Counted from the first letter of the stretch, positions 22,546 to 33,189 are shown. The stretch: 64,000 nt of DNA from Diphasiastrum complanatum (GCA_029204225.1 CM055112.1:22078578-22142577); one strand, 5' to 3'. A program made the numbers and translations. The notes: a model not told the origin generated them from the sequence alone.

Positions 22546-23740
22546 TGCTTTCTTGAATGGTTTTTTGGAAGAGGATATCTATATGGAGCAGCCACAAGGG
22601 TTCATCAAGCATGGAATGGAGAACAAAGTATGCCATCTCCAAAGAAGCATCTATGTCTTGAAGCAAGCCTCGAGATCTTGGAATTCAAGACTACATTGCT
22701 ATCTTATTTCACTTTCTTTTGTTCAAAGTGAATATGATCCCACTCTTTACATTAAGTTTGATGATGTTGGTATTGTACTTTTACTCATTTATGTAGATGA
22801 CATCATCATTAGTGGAAATAGTGTTGATGGTATTGAAAAAATCAAGATAGATCTATCCTTAGAGTTCAAGATGGTAGATCTAGGGTGTCTTCACTTCATC
22901 TTAGGCATAGAAGTACTTAGAGGGTCTGATTTTATCTTTATAAGTCAAGTAAACTATGCTCAAAGTCTTTTGAAGAAGTTTAAGATGGAAGTATGCAAAA
23001 GTGTTGACACACCAATGGAGCCAAATGAAGATGATGAAAGATCCTTCATGGACATCACTTTGTTTAGGCAACTTATAGGTTCCTTAATGTGGATCACTAT
23101 AACTAGACCAGATCTTAGCTTTAGTGTATGTAGGTTGAGCCAATCCATGCAAAAGCCATTGAATATCCATTGGAAAAAGGCTAAGAGGATTCTAAGATAC
23201 ATCTCGGGTACATTGGATTTTGGGATTCTATATAGAGGAGATGTGATTAACCTTCATGCATTTAGTGATTCAGATTTTGCAGGGGACAAGAGGGATAGGA
23301 AATCAACAAGTGCCTATTCAACTTTCATAGGAGAAGGTGTGGTTTCATGGCTTTCAAAAAAGCAAGAAACTATATCTCTATCTTCAACCGAGGCCGAGTA
23401 CAAAGCTTTGACAACCACTACAAAGAAGGTACTTTGGATCAAGAGATTATTGGTGGAGCTAAAGATCATGGATTCAGAGGAGGCACCAATCATCTACAAT
23501 GACAATATATCAGCCCAACACCTTGCATCTAACCCAATCTTCCATGCAAGATCTAAGCACATTGAGATATGCCATCACTTTGTGAGAGAAATGGTGCAAG
23601 CCAAGGAGATTGCTTTGGAGCATGTTCCAAGCAATGAATGTGTAGCTGATCTACTTACTAAACCACTTCAAAAGACACCTTTTATGAAGTTCAGATCATC
23701 ACTTGGAGTGATTAGTAAAGCAATGATTGAACCAAGCTAG
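22442..23740 (+). CDS. pol: Copia reverse transcriptase and RNase H
   Basis: A 432-codon frame continues the polyprotein after the frame break. Reverse transcriptase landmarks are FAPVAKMVTIRLIIALA, CQMDVSNAFLNGFLEEDIYM, and the catalytic LLIYVDDIIISGN (YVDD). RTRPDLSFSV-like sequence (ITRPDLSFSVCRLSQSM) precedes the RNase H. RNase H shows FSDSDFAGDKRDRKSTSAY, LSSTEAEYKAL, IYNDNISAQHLASNPIFHAR and C-terminal ADLLTKPL. All main catalytic acids appear intact. The ATG at 22442 is not a natural start: the product was one polyprotein with the preceding frame. The frame ends 9 bp before the 3' LTR. Confidence 0.94.
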   Translation: MRKTFAPVAKMVTIRLIIALASHFGWILCQMDVSNAFLNGFLEEDIYMEQPQGFIKHGMENKVCHLQRSIYVLKQASRSWNSRLHCYLISLSFVQSEYDPTLYIKFDDVGIVLLLIYVDDIIISGNSVDGIEKIKIDLSLEFKMVDLGCLHFILGIEVLRGSDFIFISQVNYAQSLLKKFKMEVCKSVDTPMEPNEDDERSFMDITLFRQLIGSLMWITITRPDLSFSVCRLSQSMQKPLNIHWKKAKRILRYISGTLDFGILYRGDVINLHAFSDSDFAGDKRDRKSTSAYSTFIGEGVVSWLSKKQETISLSSTEAEYKALTTTTKKVLWIKRLLVELKIMDSEEAPIIYNDNISAQHLASNPIFHARSKHIEICHHFVREMVQAKEIALEHVPSNECVADLLTKPLQKTPFMKFRSSLGVISKAMIEPS

Positions 23741-23749
23741 ATAGTGAGT

Positions 23750-24325
23750 TGTTGTGTTAAAAATTCACAATTCTAGCTTGACTAGTTTTGGTCATATGAC
23801 TTGTAAATAGTTAGATGGTCATGATGTGGCTTGTCACACGTGCCAAATAGCATAGGATTCCATTCATAAGGATGTTCTCAAGTAGACCTAAGTGTTAGAA
23901 CCTTTGGAATGAGTCCAAATTATGCTTAGATACAAGGGAGAAAAAATAGGAGCTATTTTTGGTAATTTTTGCATTGTTGAGGCATCTCCAAGATTCCAAC
24001 CCTAACTTGGTAAGGATGAAAGATCCACCAAAATTAGCATTAGGGATAGGTTTAGGGCTATTCATACCTGCCCAAAACCGTGATGGATCATGTATATATA
24101 GGTGATGATATCTCACCAAAATCAATCAAGCAATTTCATGTTTTTTCTCTCATAATGGTGCAATTGCTCTCTATGTTCATAATTGTTTGAGTACTTGTGA
24201 TTACTGATGATTATAGGATTGAATGTAGGTCTGGTGTACAGTACTCAGACTGTGGGAGGCCGTACTTTCACACGTGTGAAGCCTTCTTCAAGGATTTGGG
24301 CCATTTAGTGAGGTTCAAGCATAGA
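23750..24325 (+). repeat. 3' LTR of the copia element, truncated
   Basis: It matches the 5' LTR from 18288 to 18864 with four substitutions and one T-run indel. At 24326 it switches without warning to minus-strand copia reverse transcriptase. About 110 bp of LTR are missing. The palindrome TTCACACGTGTGAA recurs at 24267-24280. Confidence 0.93.
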
Positions 24326-24326
24326 C

Positions 24327-25209
24327 TCCAAGGCAATAACGCATTAGGCTGAGGACTGTCATCATGAATTGTTCCATGAGGTCTTTCTTGATCATGTCTA
24401 TCATCTCTTGATTATTTTCCGTGATAATCAAGTCATCAACATAAAGAGCAATCAAAGCAACCATACCATCAAAGCATAAGACATAAAGATTTGGATCAGA
24501 ATGTGTTCTCAACATCTCCTTAGAATGAAAGTAGGCATCAATCCTGTTGTACCACGCATGTGGTGCCTGTTTAAGGCCATAAAGTGCTTTCTTCAAGCGA
24601 CATATTCTCCCGTCCTTTCGCTACAAAGCCTTTAGGTTGATCCATGAACACCTCTTTTTCTAGATCACCATTTAGAAAAGCAAATTTTACATCCAATGTG
24701 AAGAATCTCCTTTGAAGATGTAACTTAGTAGTTATGTCCCTCACATCATATGGTGAGCTCAGAATGTCCCAAACTTTTTTCGAAGTTTTGGCTTCAGCTA
24801 CATGACCAATCTGAGTATTTGATATGTTGAGGATAATAAGCGCAAAAGCAAGTTACCATCCTTTGACTTCCATTTCGAGTCATCTGTGTCATCTTCAGGC
24901 TTCATTCGATATCTGTAACAACATCGCATAACTCGTTGGTGATTAGCAAAGTCTTTATCTTTAATTTTCATAAATGATAATTGGATCCATTCAGCTTGTC
25001 TGCGATAAGACCGGCCTTACTTTGAGAATCCATTTGGAACTTTAGACTGTTGATGATTCAATTGTCGTTAAGAGAAATATACAGTGCTGTGGAAATCAAT
25101 TCTCTGATACCGAAACAGATTGATTCAAACTGAAGAATAATTTGATATCACGAAAGATACCAAGCGTAAGAGCTTACGCTTTGATAGTATTAGGCCTTGA
25201 AGAATCAAT
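24327..25209 (-). pseudogene. Internally deleted copia: gag joined directly to RT
   Basis: Reading the minus strand from the primer-binding site at 25221-25210 downward, gag begins near 25040 (LIADKLNGSNYHL...KLKIKD). It proceeds in mixed frames through KKVWDILSSPYDVRDITTKL to about 24720. There it passes directly into reverse transcriptase: a TLDVKFAFLNGDLEKEVFMD-like stretch, then KKALYGLKQAPHAWYNRID and LIALYVDDLIITENN. Protease, integrase and the N-terminal part of RT are absent, so about 3 kb was deleted. The fragment ends at 24327 against the truncated 3' LTR of the neighbouring copia. The same family has an RT/RNase H relic at 43478-44440. Confidence 0.8.
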
Positions 25210-25221
25210 GCTCTGATACCA
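25210..25221 (-). other. Primer-binding site, initiator-tRNA-Met type (minus strand)
   Basis: GCTCTGATACCA is the reverse complement of TGGTATCAGAGC and sits immediately beside the LTR that begins TGTTGGAAAG at 25222, setting the orientation as minus. Confidence 0.88.
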
Positions 25222-25446
25222 TGTTGGAAAGAGGTGTGTGAAAGATATGTCGAACTCGAAAAGAAACGAATTCAAATAAAAAGAATTCGAACGACAAGAA
25301 AAAAACTTATCGTGCGCAGCAGAATAAATTATCTTCCTCTTTCTTTATGCATGACTATGCCTATCAATTTCGAACAAAACAATAGTAATAGAAATCACGT
25401 TCGATCTTATAGTAACTAATTTTGAAATCATTAGTACTATAGTGAC
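25222..25446 (-). repeat. Partial LTR of the deleted copia (same family as 36224-37265)
   Basis: From TGTTGGAAAGAGGTGTGTG the sequence matches the start of the LTR at 36224 for about 220 bp ('cttatcgtgcgcagcagaataaa', 'atgttcgatctta...gtaacta'). It then breaks into gypsy sequence near 25447. The internal flank 25090-25221 is also shared with 36095-36223. Confidence 0.82.
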
Positions 25447-25448
25447 TA

Positions 25449-25560
25449 CTTGCAAAACATTTGGAGGAGCATGAGGAGCATCTCAGGACTGTCTTAAAGT
25501 TACTTAGACAGGAGAAGCTTTTTGCCAAGGAGTACCTCAAGTTAAATTTACTTTACTATG
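25449..25560 (+). pseudogene. Ty3/gypsy reverse transcriptase sliver
   Basis: A plus-strand frame reads HLEEHEEHLRTVLKLLRQEK then LFAKEYLKLNL. This is the well-known 'HL.HL..VL..LR...LYAKL.KC' segment at the C-terminal side of gypsy RT. Nothing else of the element is attached. Confidence 0.75.
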
Positions 25561-25743
25561 CTGGTTAGTATAATGAAATTTTCTAACTATACTAGTTACA
25601 GTTATAGAAATATAGTATGTACAGTTACATAAAATATGGTATACGTAGTAACTGTGACTACGTTGGCATTCACATTAGAAGAAAATGTGATACGAAAAAT
25701 TAAAATTAAGTAACATATTAGAGAGGTTTTTGGTGCCCAAGCT

Positions 25744-26304
25744 TTGAAAATAGCAATGGCAAGGGGACCCAGATCTACAATCGATTCTGTGATTCTTTAC
25801 AATGAGAAAGATGAAGCTGATAATTGGAAGCCAACAAAATATATGAAGAACTCATGGGTATTGCTGCATCCATCATCAAAGGGCAATTTTCGACAAAAGA
25901 AAAGAGCAAAAATCACTTACAAATCTTATTGGAAAGCAAAAATTTTGGAGTTTAAGACTACCCCGGGAGGTCAATCGATATCAGAAGTCTTAGTGCAACA
26001 TGTATATATGCATTCAAAAATCAAAGTACATGATATCAATTCTCATGATCATAAAAAATGTAATTGTAAGTATATCAAAACATATGCACTCTACAGCAAT
26101 CATAGGTGATTTTCTTTATTGATGCTCTTCAGATTATATTTAAATGCCTCAACATTATTTTTTTCTTTCAGATTTATATCCATCATGCATAAGTGAATGG
26201 GAGCCCACACAATCACTTGCAGGAATATTAGACGTGATTCACTCTGATGTATATTACACGTGTGGAATTTGTAAGATCAAATGTGAGAGTGACACGTGCT
26301 TATG
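25744..26304 (+). CDS. Hypothetical two-exon protein, faintly BAH-like
   Basis: The first exon (25744-26065) opens MKIAMARGPRSTIDSVILYN and contains SWVLLHPSSKGNFRQKKRAK and YWKAKILEFKTTPGG. A donor GTAAGT at 26066 and an acceptor TTTCAG ending at 26171 define a 106-bp intron. Joining there keeps the frame open to a TGA at 26302-26304 and adds SEWEPTQSLAGILDVIHSDV then YYTCGICKIKCESDTCL. The order 'VLVQHVYMHS ... ILDVIHSDVYYTCGICKIK' vaguely recalls a BAH domain ending, but I am not confident of this. The total would be about 150 residues. The neighbour downstream is another unrecognised frame. It may be a captured or TE-associated gene. Confidence 0.4.
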
Positions 26305-26460
26305 AGCAATCAAATGAACACACGACATGTGTCCAGGTGTCATTTCACACGTGTGCAAGTGTCATCTCACACGTGCCTCGCCTGTTGTCCAATTGAAAGT
26401 AGACTCGTGTCCTGAGTCCGTTGACCACCCGTGTGAAAATATAGTATAAATGGCATGAAA
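26250..26460 (+). promoter_or_regulatory. ACGTG-rich putative promoter with TATA box
   Basis: ACGTG cores cluster in about 130 bp: ATTACACGTGTGG near 26257, GTGACACGTGC near 26290, TTCACACGTGTGCA at 26344-26357 and CTCACACGTGCC near 26366, plus half-sites after. A TATA box GTATAAATGG follows near 26444, about 180 bp ahead of the frame at 26629. Plant G-box/ABRE factors recognise CACGTG-type cores. Function here is inferred only. Confidence 0.45.
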
Positions 26461-26628
26461 ATCGAATAATTTTTTACCTTTTTCGTTCTCGAAATTTGTG
26501 ACATATCGCTTTTGTGCGCGCTCATTGCTATCCGTTTGCTTGCAACTATACCTACTCGCGCACTAGTGCGATATTCTGTATCTGTTTGCCGTACATATCC
26601 ATCTTCTACGCCATTTTGATAGTTAGTT

Positions 26629-27862
26629 TTGGTTCAGTTCTCCCGCGCGCACATGTGCGATATTCACATTACTGCCATGGCCTCTTCCTCATCATCCTCA
26701 CGAGAATCAGGCTTGAGTTCATTTCTGAGTGAATTTGGGATTACTGAAAACCTAGACTACTTCCACAGTCTATTCAGGCCATATCTACATGTTTTCAGGA
26801 TTGCACAACCAAATTCTAAAGTATTTTATGAACATTATGTCAGATTCAAAGATATACTTAGCAAGCCTGTTTCCTCCATAGGTCCACTCCAATACATGCA
26901 TTATACTGATCTTGTTCATTTCTTCCCAGCTTCTAGACATAGACTGGATAGAATGTTCACCAAATTGTTTGATCTTTTCAAAAGTAGTTCAATGTGTTCG
27001 TATTGCAACAAGAAATGTCGATTGGTTGAATATTAGAGTGGTTTCGTACTTTTTCTGTTAGTTCAGATCCCAGATGATGATGAAGTTCCTGTTGCTGACC
27101 CTCCTTTTGCACCCTCCTCTGTTCAGTCAGCCATTAAGGATATCAATCACTTTCTTATCGAAACTCCTAATAAAGAAAGTGACTTCATTGATGTAAATAC
27201 TGATGTTCTCCGGGATTCTTTCATTGGCCAAAATACATCTGATGATGAATCCAAATCTATGGAGGATTCGAAATGTCTTTTCAATTTGTCTGTATATTAT
27301 ATTAATGATGATGTATATTTTACTACTGTTGATTTATGTAAATTTTTGACTATCATGAGGATGAGGTTCTATGTTTATTATCCAGCACAATTTTCGAATT
27401 CTTCGACTTTGTAGATTTTGAGACAGATGACCTTGTTGCTGGTATTGATTTTGATGATGAGGAGGGTCTTATGACCGGTGAAGAATGCCTGAATAAGACT
27501 TTATCAAATATAGATGAGGATGGGCGAGGCAGACCATCCAATGAAGAATTCACGGCATTTCAATCCCAGATGGGCTTCCCTTGTCCATCATTAATGCACT
27601 TCACTAATGATTCCACTTCAGTACGTGGTCATTATATTGATCATCCTGATCTGGTTGCTGCTGCTGATGAAGAATGTGTAAGTGTTTAATCTTCCTTGCA
27701 TTTGAATGTTTTCAATTACTGAATGTGCTTTTGCTAAAATATTTGCTATTACAGGATGCTCTCATAATAGATGATTTTGCTACGAGACAAGGTGGTTTCA
27801 GACAACATGCATCCTCGTTTCAGAGGGACAGTGGACTGGGCCACTATCTTAGGCATTTCTGA
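26629..27862 (+). pseudogene. Hypothetical acidic protein gene relic with an intron
   Basis: A frame opens near 26629; a likely better start is ATG 26677, giving MASSSSSSRESGLSSFLSEF. It runs in frame to 27415 except for one TAG at 27034. Near 27340 the coding frame shifts by one and continues as DEEGLMTGEECLNKTLSNID ... HPDLVAAADEEC. A clean intron follows (GTAAGT at 27678, ATTACAG ending 27754, 77 bp, phase 0). The last exon reads DALIIDDFATRQGGFRQHAS to a stop at 27860-27862. The protein would be about 400 residues, acidic, with one CSYCNKKC motif. I do not recognise the family. One stop and one frame shift make it a probable pseudogene, or my exon model is incomplete. Confidence 0.45.
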
Positions 27863-28334
27863 AGAATGAGATCTGTATTGCTCATTCCAAGCTGAACCCA
27901 GTCGGGGAGAGTCTTATGAATGACTTCTAACTATATGAGCGTAACACTATTTTTCTATGGTGAGATATCATGCCATAATTTGCCAATGACACATGGTGAC
28001 TAGATGATAACATGTGACCTTAGTGTAGAAGGAATCATTAACAATTTGGATGTTTAGGCATTTTGATCAAAAACACCTTAACCTTGAACCCTTCAATTGG
28101 ATGCATAAGTAGAATATTATGCAAATCTTAGTTTTCATTAGTTTAGGAGAACTGAAGAGTGAGGCCAGTTAGGTAATAATGCACATAGACATGGATCGCA
28201 TATCTAGGCAAAATCCGATCCATGCCTATCTGCATCATTACATGGCTAGCCTCACTCTTCACAAGATTGCAGTTGGTCTTTTCACAAACAATGAGCATGG
28301 ATCACAAGATTGCACTTGTCCTCGTTGGCAAACA
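27863..28334. other. Non-coding, nothing recognised
   Basis: No frame, repeat or element end was identified, apart from the phrase 'gatc(g/c)atgcc' being echoed at 28190-28230 and 28297-28310. Confidence 0.5.
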
Positions 28335-29215
28335 TCAAATTTTTGAATAATTTTTTGTGTCCTTATGAAGCGTAGGCCACCAACAACTGGATTGTAAAAG
28401 TTTGATGGTTATCAAATTTACAGGTGTTGTAGCTTGTGGTGGCTTCAGTCTTGCTGGACAGCCTTTATGGCAATGCCCATATCCACAATCACGACAGAAT
28501 GGTACAAATTTTTTTTTATTTGGGCATTCTGCAACTCTGTGATTTTCTCCACATGCAAAGCATCCAAGTGGTGCTCTGGTCCAATTTCTCGAGGCTTGTT
28601 GTTGAGCGGCAACATAAATGGCATACTGTTCTGCAGATCCACCTTCCTGATCATTACCATAGCTCCATTGCTCAGCACTTCCGTAAGGTTCTGGTTCCAT
28701 CAAATTGGCAGGAGGAGCGGAGTGTTTTGGTGAGGCAGGCAAAGCTAGACGTTCTGGGTATCCAAGAGTAGATTGTCGCAGTCTTGCTGATGAATTTCCT
28801 CCAAACTGTGGATCTCGATATCCCATCTAGGCATACCGTTGTTGAATTATCCGAGGGTTGAAGTTGCAAAAAGCAGTCTCATTGTCAGGTGAATTACAGA
28901 GATGGCAAACACTGATTTCCATTCGTTTTTTCAAATGAGGACACTTGTTCACTGTGTGATTTCTTGTACAAATAGAACACCAGATATTTTTACTGGTAGG
29001 AAAAGTCTTTGCAAACTGGTCAGGTTCCTTGTTCGCTTCTCCGTAGAAATTTTTCAATGCTTTGATCTTCTCATCAAATTGCAACTGCAACTTTTCCATC
29101 TGTTTTTGCTGGGAATTAATCTTCGCCCTTCAAACTAAAGGTTTTGTAAACAAAACCGAAGGTGTCTGCAACTCGACGAAGGTTTCCTGAAAGAGGGTAA
29201 AAATTTTTGAGTTCT
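28335..29215 (-). pseudogene. Ty3/gypsy gag with several zinc knuckles, internally deleted
   Basis: On the minus strand the leader (29215-29110) runs into gag. From 29099 it reads QFDEKIKALKNFYGEANKEP, then cysteine knuckles CSICTRNHTVNKCP and CHLCNSPDNETAFC, then RLRQSTLGYPERLALPASPK, then two more knuckles CFACGENHRVAECP and CRDCGYGHCHKGCP near 28500-28430. A homologous plus-strand copy at 57056-59080 contains an extra 1.49 kb between leader and knuckles. Here that part is missing, bounded by an AGCAGA-like microhomology near 29110. A stop near 28826 splits the frame. Pol is absent beyond 28335. Confidence 0.82.
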
Positions 29216-29500
29216 GATGACGCTTTTTGTCTCTTTTTGACCAAATCTAACAGATTTGACCGATTTTTATTATTTTCTTTGATATCTCAGATCCAAATGG
29301 ATCTTAAGATTGGTGATCTGAATAGCTTTCCCTGTTTAATAATCAGATTAGATTTCAAACGAGCAAATCCACTCAAATCAAGCAAAATCAATCCCAAACT
29401 AACCCTAGAATGCAGATCTAACACTATTCATGCCACGACGAGATGTCTAATGCAAGCTAACCATTAACCAAACATGATGCAAACTGAAAAATTGGCGTAG

Positions 29501-29519
29501 CTCCCCGGCAACGACGCCA
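29501..29519 (-). other. Primer-binding site of Athila/Tat-like gypsy type
   Basis: The minus strand reads TGGCGTCGTTGCCGGGGAG, one change from the TGGCGCCGTTGCCGGGGA site common in plant Ty3/gypsy elements and usually attributed to tRNA-Asp. It lies 4 bp from the LTR edge at 29524, as expected. Confidence 0.85.
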
Positions 29520-29523
29520 TAAT

Positions 29524-30241
29524 TGTAGTGGGTTTCTTTTCTTGCCTAACCTGAATCCAAGATCTAGTCAATCTACCATCAAAGAGATGGAGTTAGTTGT
29601 CACGCGGAGGTTCGTTCCCATGAGAGCGATAGTATAGTTCAGATTTCAAAATGAATGGAGGATCTAACACTAACATCCATTAACACTACATCCATTAACC
29701 CTAAATCCACAACAATGATAGAAATTTACTCTTCTCTCTCTTCTTTTCTCTCTCACAAAAAACAATCCCAATAATGATCAAATCCAACAATTAGCAAATA
29801 CAAAGGAAGCATGAGAAATGGAGGAAAAGAGAGGAAGAGCAAGGACATTCATCAATCCATTTCTAAAGAGAACCAATCTGCTTTATTGAAATGATTAAAT
29901 GGACATGAGGAGCAACTCGAGTTGGTCTTTTTTTATAGTATAGAGGAGGACCTTGGCCTTTGAATCCTATTGGTCCAGTCTTGCCTCTCTTTTTATTCAA
30001 ATTTAAAAAGTGTGGGAACCATCAAAATTGGAGAGAAACCCAACTTTATTCACTAACTTGACATTTAGGCCGTGCGACATTAAAAGTCCCGCAAAAAGGC
30101 CTAAAGTCCTTTATTAACTTTTAACTAATCAATCAAATAACTATGTGATCATCGGGTTGGACTTACACACGCAGGGTGCCAAATCCCTCTCACTTTTTAA
30201 CTAGGGTTAGGGTTGCCTTGGAATCCGCAAACCCTCCAACA
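29524..30241 (-). repeat. 5' LTR of the gypsy element (minus orientation)
   Basis: In plus orientation the block starts TGTAGTGGG and, by my reading, ends CCCTCCAACA at 30241, giving TGT...ACA ends on the minus strand and a length of 718 bp. A minus-strand TATA box (CTATAAAAAAAG, about 29924-29935) points toward the gag at 29100. The first 55 bp recur at 44935-44989. The outer end is inferred, because no second LTR was found. Confidence 0.7.
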
Positions 30242-31338
30242 ATCACAATCATATTGTAAGCATGTGTTGTAATTAAAATATGAAATACAAATTTACAAAT
30301 TTTAATAAATAGAGTAATAAATCATCAAGTTAATGAATTACTAATGCTAGAAATAACAAATATCATTTGATTGCAATTGAAATATCAATAGTTAAACATA
30401 TAAACCATTGTCATGAAACACCTATGATTTGAGATATCAAGCATGTGTTGAAATTGAAATATAAAACACAAAATTGAAATCTATTGTATCACATATACAA
30501 ATATAATAAACATATATTAAAAATGTTGAACTCCTTTGCCTCCTCTTCTCTGCAAAGGTGCCAAATCAATAGGGATATCCACATGTAGATGATATAATGT
30601 CATCATCAAAAAAATAATAGAGTAATCAGTTGCATCAAAGTACTCTATGACCAGATTCTATGAAGCAAAACAAAATACTCATCTTTGATTATATTATATA
30701 CTATGTACGATCAATCCAATCTCCATGCTTGTATGCTTGATTCAAATTTGGAAATGCCGCTCATTTTTTCATTCCAATAGGTAGTTGGCGCTCATATTTC
30801 CATTCTCGTGGAAGGAATGCATATGTAAACATTTTGCAATTTTTTCTGATTCAAATTTGGGGATGGCGGTCATATTCTAGATCCAGTGAAGATATTGTCC
30901 TTTTTGTAACCAATGGAGGGAATATTTTTTAATTTAGTCAAGTTATACTTCGAACTGTTAACACTTCTTAACTGTGACTATAGACACTGTGGTTAGATCA
31001 TTGGGAGTTGGGGAGGCCTTAAGAGTTGTGTGGGCAAGCAAATAAACAACATTGTTTTTTTTATTTTGATATTTTTGTATATCCTACATGGCATTCCTTA
31101 AAGGGTCTTTTTGATATTGAGAACTCCTCTAATGGTCTGCTGGGTGTGAAAAATTTTCAACAAGATGATTAACTAATTGTTGTGGCTTTTGATAACGACA
31201 AGCCACAAAACCTATCATCGGATTTTTCAACTTTTTTATTACTATTGGAAATTGGAACAAGTTCTCAAACTTGGTCAATCCGCAAACATTGGGCTTGTAC
31301 CTACAAAAAAAAAGTAGATTATTATTTTAAATAATGAT
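30242..31338. other. AT-rich non-coding DNA
   Basis: No gene is seen. The part 30295-30440 ('ttaatgaattactaatgctagaaataacaaatatca') is shared with 44800-44934, so it belongs to a dispersed repeat. Confidence 0.55.
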
Positions 31339-31470
31339 CTATGTTAAGCATAGACTATTAAAAAATTAAAATAAATAAAATTAAGTTTTAAGAAAGTTAA
31401 AGACATACCATACAACATTTTCAATCCCAGCATTGCAAAAAGTTAGAAGAGCTTTTTGCACTAAAGCCGA

Positions 31471-31857
31471 CTACCAACTTGAATGGAATATTACAACTCT
31501 CCAAATAGTAGGAGTTGTGATTTCAAGAAATCCTTGCATCACACTATGGATCTCAATGAATTTAAATGGAGAATTATCATTTAGAGATTCTTTCATCTGA
31601 AATCCATAGGATCTTTTCTTTAAAAAATTTGAAATTTCCCTACAATCTCCTTTTTCTACCGTGTAAAAACACGGTTGATCATCGACACATTTCGGGAGGA
31701 AAGTCTCTGTTGAATCCTCCTCGAAAATAGTCTCACTCCATGCCAATCTTTCTCTGTCTCTTTTTTCTGCCTTCGCTTTAAGAATATGTCGTTTAAATTG
31801 TTTTGGAAGGACTTTATTTTTCTTGTCTTCAACCGACTGAAAGAAGAGAGAATACAA
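31471..31857 (-). CDS. Hypothetical basic protein fragment
   Basis: A 128-codon minus-strand frame contains KKNKVLPKQFKRHILKAKAE, KRDRERLAWSETIFEEDSTE and FLPKCVDDQPCFYTVEKGD. The residue mix (Lys/Glu-rich helices, then a Cys-containing globular part) looks more like coding sequence than chance in such AT-rich DNA, but I do not recognise it. It may be one exon of the same gene as the basic frame at 33190-33826 on the same strand. The palindromic repeats sit between and around the two. Confidence 0.35.
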   Translation of the reverse strand: MYSLFFQSVEDKKNKVLPKQFKRHILKAKAEKRDRERLAWSETIFEEDSTETFLPKCVDDQPCFYTVEKGDCREISNFLKKRSYGFQMKESLNDNSPFKFIEIHSVMQGFLEITTPTIWRVVIFHSSW

Positions 31858-33189
31858 CTATGTTTAGCATAAGATGTACAAAACAAGTAATTAAAAAATT
31901 TTGATTTTAAGAAAGGTACTAAGGATGAACATAATATATAATTAGTAAATTAAATCTATGCTAGGCTTGAGATCAGACTAGCAAAGAGAATATAATTACT
32001 ATGCTTAGCATACGATATGAATGTTGAAAATAAAAAATTAATATTTCTATGCTAAGCATAAGGAATTGAATACCATATTTCTAAATAATATCAAAAAAAA
32101 ATGAGAGCTTCAGTTTTACTTCCTCAAAATCATTATAGTTTAACCCTCTTACTAGGGCCTCTTGAGCTTTCATAAATAATTTATGTCTGTATTAAGAAAT
32201 AAATTAATGATCAGTATCACAAAAAAATAACAAAACTTGCAATTACTATTAAAAAAATGTTAATTAAAGTTCATAAAAAAAATCTGACCTCTGAAATTTC
32301 TAGCTCATTCCAACAAGAGATAGCTGACCATCAGCAACCTTCGAGAGGACACTGATTACGAGCTTGGAGGAATTTATTCCTTGCATATTTTTCCACTCAA
32401 AAATATCCATCTCTATTGGTATGGGTTTTAGTGTGCGAGTGGTGGCAACAACTTTTTTTTTTTTTTTGAGCCTCCTTGAACTAGCTGGCCCTTTATTTCA
32501 AATTTTTTTTATTTTTCAAAAATTTATCCACAAGTGCCCAAATCTGAAAAATCATATAATAGAAATTCAATATTAAAAGCTTTGTAGATTTTATTTATTA
32601 ATTTTAAAAACTTTTGAACAAAACATTCTATGTTAAGCATAGCAAAACAATTACTTGGCCACTGTGAAATGCCAACTGATAAAAGCTATCATATTTAATC
32701 AAGCTCTACGTTGGATTCTTAGAGTCAAACGATAGGCTTGTTTCTTGGGCACAAAGTGCCTTCAGCTCCAACTGGTTAAAATCTCCAGCGTTGGAAACTC
32801 AGACAAATTTTTTTTGAAAAAATCTTATCCTTTGTATGACCATCATCTTCATCCTATAGTCTTGGTCAATGTTATGGTCCCAGACAAGAAGTTTAGCTTC
32901 TTCCATTGTCAACCCAGCAAATGTAATGGCACTAATAATTTAGAAAGAGGCAACATGGGGATACTCCTAGGACAGTTGCTTTCTAGCTTGTAAACTATGA
33001 ATGCCTACCAAAACAAAAAAAAATGATATTATCTAAAGAAGAAAAATCAAAATCGACAACAGATCTACATTGAGTAGGGTCTACCAAAACAACAAAAGAG
33101 ATTATAATTGCTTGTGTATGATCTTAAATTTAATATTTAAGTTATGTACATGTGTTTCATTGGGCTCACGAACCTCCATTGGTCGATCT

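Larger units (their letters stand above)
18288..24325 (+). mobile_element. Nearly complete Ty1/copia retrotransposon, 3' LTR truncated
   Basis: The element has a 5' LTR (18288-18975), primer-binding site (18976-18987), gag, protease, integrase, RT and RNase H in copia order, and a 3' LTR (from 23750). By-eye comparison of the two LTRs over about 576 bp shows four substitutions and one homopolymer indel, under 1% divergence. That implies a young insertion by plant standards. The 3' LTR stops abruptly at 24325, losing its last 110 bp or so, so the target-site duplication cannot be read. The coding region has two frame breaks (near 20430-20445 and 22445), so this copy cannot make the full polyprotein as it stands. 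Confidence 0.95.
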
